Shown one piece after another: positions 61,436 to 64,000 of a stretch of DNA of 64,000 nucleotides (within the stretch, counting starts at the first letter, position 1; every line of letters begins with the position of its first letter). Origin of the DNA: Paenibacillus taichungensis (lineage in GTDB: Bacteria; Bacillota; Bacilli; Paenibacillales; Paenibacillaceae); contig NZ_QEVW01000012.1 of the NCBI RefSeq assembly GCF_003287275.1, positions 62,001-126,000 on the forward strand, in the 5' to 3' direction. The translations under genes were made by a program, and so were the position numbers. The notes beneath the pieces are model-generated. The model searched no databases. It was not told the DNA's origin and saw only the letters and a program-made list of their open reading frames with translations.

Positions 61436-61568
61436 TTCCTGACCTCCGCAAAAATATCCAATATTCAGTTGCAAAGGCAATGATAAACCATATAACCTTC
61501 AGAAAATAGTACGCACAATTTTGTTCTATAGGATAAAATTTGTGATAATGTATACTTTTTTATACCAA

Positions 61569-61598
61569 ACGGGAACTGTCACGTTCGACAGTCCCCGT
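61569..61598 (-). terminator. Terminator downstream of the second sugar-binding protein gene
   Basis: ACGGGGACTGTC/GACAGTTCCCGT stem, eight bases after the lipoprotein stop; T-rich tail further on. Confidence 0.75.
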
Positions 61599-61605
61599 CT
61601 CCTAA

Positions 61606-63240
61606 TTACTGCTTGCCTTGAAGCTCCTCATGCCATTCCTGTTTGAGCTCACTCCAATGTGCTCGTTTTTCCAGTGCAGCCTGGAAATCACTCCAAGCCT
61701 GTTCAAATTGTGAGTCATCCTTAGCCATAATCAGCTTGGCTTTGTACTCTTTTCGTACATTATCAAGTTCAGGCAAATATTTCTCCCATAAGCCGCCCGG
61801 TTTGGCCTTCACCATATCGTAGTTTTCAGCAACCCGGGTCCCACCCATTTTGCCAATCTTTTCGGTGAATTCGATCGTTTTGAATCTTCCTTTCGGATCA
61901 GTAACCCCATAATTCCACCACGGATACCAGTCATTACTATAGGAAGATGTTGCGTAAAGCTCTGGCGTCGTGCTTGCCTTCTTCGCCTGATCTCCAGAGT
62001 CATGCAAGGATTTATATTTCTCGTCCGTGTACACCCATTTTCCTAACGGTTTATCCACCCAATCCCAGAACACTCCTGGCGGACCTTCATTCACCACCTG
62101 CTGCTGTTCAGGCTTGGGCTGTAGTGTATAATCGAAGAAAGCAAGAATGGAATCGAGATTTTTAGTATTTTTATTGATAAATACGTCATTGGCAGGATAA
62201 GGATTGATAATCTGATTAGCGCCAATCTCACTCACGCCATCCACTTTTGGATAGGGAATGACATCATAGTACCATGCCGGATCGGTTGGCCCATCGAGAA
62301 CCTCCCATAATTGGGCGTCCATATTAAAGAACCCACCTGCATTCATGGCTACACGTCCTGATTTGTTTTTCTCTTTGTATCGCTCCTTCTTGTCTGTAAT
62401 CGCTTCATGATCCAGAAGCCCTTCCCGGAACATGTTGTTCATCCATTGGTAAGCCGCTTTATATTGTGGATTGTCATAGATAAACTGATAGTCATTACCT
62501 TGCTTCTCTACTGGAATGACGCCGCCCGCTGTGCTGACCGTAACGCCAAATGTACTCAGGATGACATTTTCATCGCTTGCGTCAGAGAGAAAACTAAGGG
62601 GAATCAACGGTTTCCCGTTTGCATCTTTCTGCTTAGCCGACAATCTCAAATACTTCTCTATACCATCCAACGATTTCAGATCATCCATCGTCATGCCGGT
62701 TTTCTCCAGTACATCTGTACGGACAAACCAGCCATAGGAAGCCCAACCAGGCCAAGGATCATCGGGATTTTGATCAAACCATGTCGGAATGGAATAGATA
62801 TGTCCGTCCGAAGCTTTCATCTGATCCAGATAGATTTTCGGAATGGAGGCCAATCCAGGATATTTATCCGGCATATCAAAGTATTGCTCCAGCGGAAGAA
62901 CGCTGCCCGAACGCGTCATCGCAGTGGTCACGACATCACTACGTGAGAACAGAGCTGCATCATCAAAACCACCAGTATTCAATTTCAGGTTCAGCTCGGT
63001 CATTACATCGCCCTGCGTAGCCTCCAGCCGAACGTCTATGCCCGGCTCCTTTTCTTTCCAATACATTTGGACCATGCTTTGGTTATTAATTGTTGCATTC
63101 CACCCCAGCCATAGCTTAAAGGAATTTGCAGAACTGCTGCCGCTCTCCGTACTGCTGCTTGAGCATGCTGTTATCCCAAACATCAGTAGAGCCAAGGATA
63201 ATAGCGCCAGCTTTCTTCCCTTTTGTTGACGTAAACTCAT
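61606..63240 (-). CDS. ABC sugar importer, extracellular binding lipoprotein (second set)
   Basis: 544 residues, lipobox ITAC (Cys26), then a family-1 solute-binding fold of the long Paenibacillus type: LKLNTGGFDDAALFSRSDVV, WFVRTDVLEKTGM, NAGGFFNMDAQLW. The ATG at 63240 follows GAGGGGGA. It lies downstream of the permease gene at 63317 and belongs to the same operon, which extends beyond the right edge. Substrate unknown. Confidence 0.9.
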   Translation of the reverse strand: MSLRQQKGRKLALLSLALLMFGITACSSSSTESGSSSANSFKLWLGWNATINNQSMVQMYWKEKEPGIDVRLEATQGDVMTELNLKLNTGGFDDAALFSRSDVVTTAMTRSGSVLPLEQYFDMPDKYPGLASIPKIYLDQMKASDGHIYSIPTWFDQNPDDPWPGWASYGWFVRTDVLEKTGMTMDDLKSLDGIEKYLRLSAKQKDANGKPLIPLSFLSDASDENVILSTFGVTVSTAGGVIPVEKQGNDYQFIYDNPQYKAAYQWMNNMFREGLLDHEAITDKKERYKEKNKSGRVAMNAGGFFNMDAQLWEVLDGPTDPAWYYDVIPYPKVDGVSEIGANQIINPYPANDVFINKNTKNLDSILAFFDYTLQPKPEQQQVVNEGPPGVFWDWVDKPLGKWVYTDEKYKSLHDSGDQAKKASTTPELYATSSYSNDWYPWWNYGVTDPKGRFKTIEFTEKIGKMGGTRVAENYDMVKAKPGGLWEKYLPELDNVRKEYKAKLIMAKDDSQFEQAWSDFQAALEKRAHWSELKQEWHEELQGKQ

Positions 63241-63316
63241 CACATGTGTCCCCCTCGGTTATTTTGAATTTGTATAGGATTAGAAACCCCGTTCTGTTAC
63301 TTCATTTTTCATTGGG

Positions 63317-64000
63317 TTATCCTTTTACTGAGCCGATAAGCACACCTTTTACAAAATACTTTTGCAGGAATGGGTACACACACAGGATTGGAAGCGCACT
63401 TACCATGACTGTCGCCATTTTGATGGACATGAGTGTAACGTTAGAGAGCATAGTGCCCCGGGCAAGCGCTTCCTGATTATTGTTGGATCCGAGGACAGTC
63501 GAGATATCCTGGGCAGACAGCAGTTGTTGCAAAAACGTTTGAACCGGTATCAGATTCTGATCTGAAACATAAAATGCGCCAGAAAACCAGTCATTCCAGT
63601 GCCCTACTGCAGTAAAAAGGCCAATGGCTGCAAGCATGGGTTTCGAAAGCGGCATAATAATAACGAAGAGAATGCGGACCGGATTGGCGCCATCAATCTC
63701 AGCCGATTCGATCAGTGCTTCCGGAATTCCCTGGATGAATTTCATCATCACAAACATATTCCACGCCGAGAAAGCGGACGGAATGATATACACCCAGAAT
63801 GAGTTTAATAATGACAAGTGATTAAGCTGGATATACAAAGGGATTAATCCGCCACTAAAGAGCATCGTAATCAGCACGTATCCCAGGAGGGATTTCCTGA
63901 AAGGAAGCTGCCGATAGGACAAGCCATAAGCCGCCAGAAGTGTGATGAGTAAGCCGACAAAAGTGCCTACGATTGTTCGGGATATCGTAATTAAGTAGGC
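63317..64000 (-). CDS. ABC sugar importer permease (LplC/YtcP-like), cut by right edge
   Basis: 227 residues are visible, open to the window edge, so the N-terminus and the first helix or two are missing. The EAA loop ALIESAEIDGANPVRILFVIIMPLSKP and the C-terminus QKYFVKGVLIGSVKG identify it as the second permease of a carbohydrate importer; it closely resembles the permease at 36167-37057. It precedes the binding lipoprotein gene. Confidence 0.92.
   Translation of the reverse strand, partial: AYLITISRTIVGTFVGLLITLLAAYGLSYRQLPFRKSLLGYVLITMLFSGGLIPLYIQLNHLSLLNSFWVYIIPSAFSAWNMFVMMKFIQGIPEALIESAEIDGANPVRILFVIIMPLSKPMLAAIGLFTAVGHWNDWFSGAFYVSDQNLIPVQTFLQQLLSAQDISTVLGSNNNQEALARGTMLSNVTLMSIKMATVMVSALPILCVYPFLQKYFVKGVLIGSVKG

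Noticed and set aside
1..64000. CRISPR arrays, tRNA or rRNA genes, insertion sequences
   Set aside because: No regularly spaced direct repeats of CRISPR size, no cloverleaf-like sequence and no transposase-like frame were recognised.

Overview
The window looks like a chromosomal segment of a Paenibacillus-type member of the Bacillales. The reasons are family level: lipoprotein sugar-binding proteins paired with LplB/LplC-type permeases and a YesM/YesN two-component pair, an S-layer-homology (SLH) glycosidase, a YjcZ-type sporulation miniprotein, a DUF896 protein, a PyrR attenuator, and strong AGGAGG ribosome sites with frequent TTG and GTG starts. No rRNA, tRNA, CRISPR array, insertion sequence, integrase or replication origin was seen. 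Genes carry no host-range or phage block; the region reads as a string of small self-regulated modules.

Layout. 1-320: end of a DUF421 membrane protein. 325-4593: arsenic module on the minus strand (arsR-arsB-arsC, preceded by a MarR-type regulator and an FAD/NAD(P) flavoprotein that share a 17-bp operator). 4738-5992: membrane cupredoxin protein and a YjcZ miniprotein, then a decayed amidohydrolase scrap. 6381-10307: sucrose module (GH32 hydrolase, LacY-family permease, LacI regulator) with a near-perfect promoter, two operators and a cre site. 10506-11694: Fur-boxed iron-siderophore binding lipoprotein. 11929-17316: LOG-family enzyme, RCC1-repeat protein, CotQ-like FAD oxidase, secreted serine hydrolase. 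17435-20952: LytTR/GHKL two-component pair and an MFS exporter. 21318-23824: pdxS with a divergent MocR-type regulator (PdxR-like). 23992-26764: codBA under a PyrR-type attenuator.

26919-29354: GH4 glycosidase and divergent AraC regulator. 29454-30569: phosphotransferase. 30692-43028: carbohydrate region, with an ArsR-type HTH sensor divergent from a GH51 arabinofuranosidase, an ABC importer lacking its own ATPase, YesM/YesN, and an SLH-anchored GH3 enzyme. 43229-48012: DinG-like helicase, DinB-fold protein, nitronate monooxygenase with a LysR regulator.

48100-53443 is the most accessory-looking part: two small genes divergent from a WYL regulator, a broken ketopantoate reductase, a small P-loop kinase, a second WYL regulator divergent from a VOC/YdeI pair across a 41-bp palindrome. 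53594-55020: ECF sigma and anti-sigma pair. 55385-57497: Gfo/Idh/MocA oxidoreductase with AraC regulator. 57770-59974: TetR regulator divergent from a MATE exporter with three operators. 60072-61435: sugar O-acetyltransferase, DUF896 protein, broken luciferase-like monooxygenase. 61606-64000: second sugar ABC importer, running off the right edge.

The dominant theme is import and hydrolysis of plant sugars (sucrose, arabinan, alpha-galactosides or alpha-glucosides), interleaved with toxic-compound modules (arsenic, MATE, MFS). The most interesting candidate for something under-described is the MarR/flavoprotein pair beside arsRBC, because regulator and enzyme both carry vicinal cysteine pairs and share an operator.
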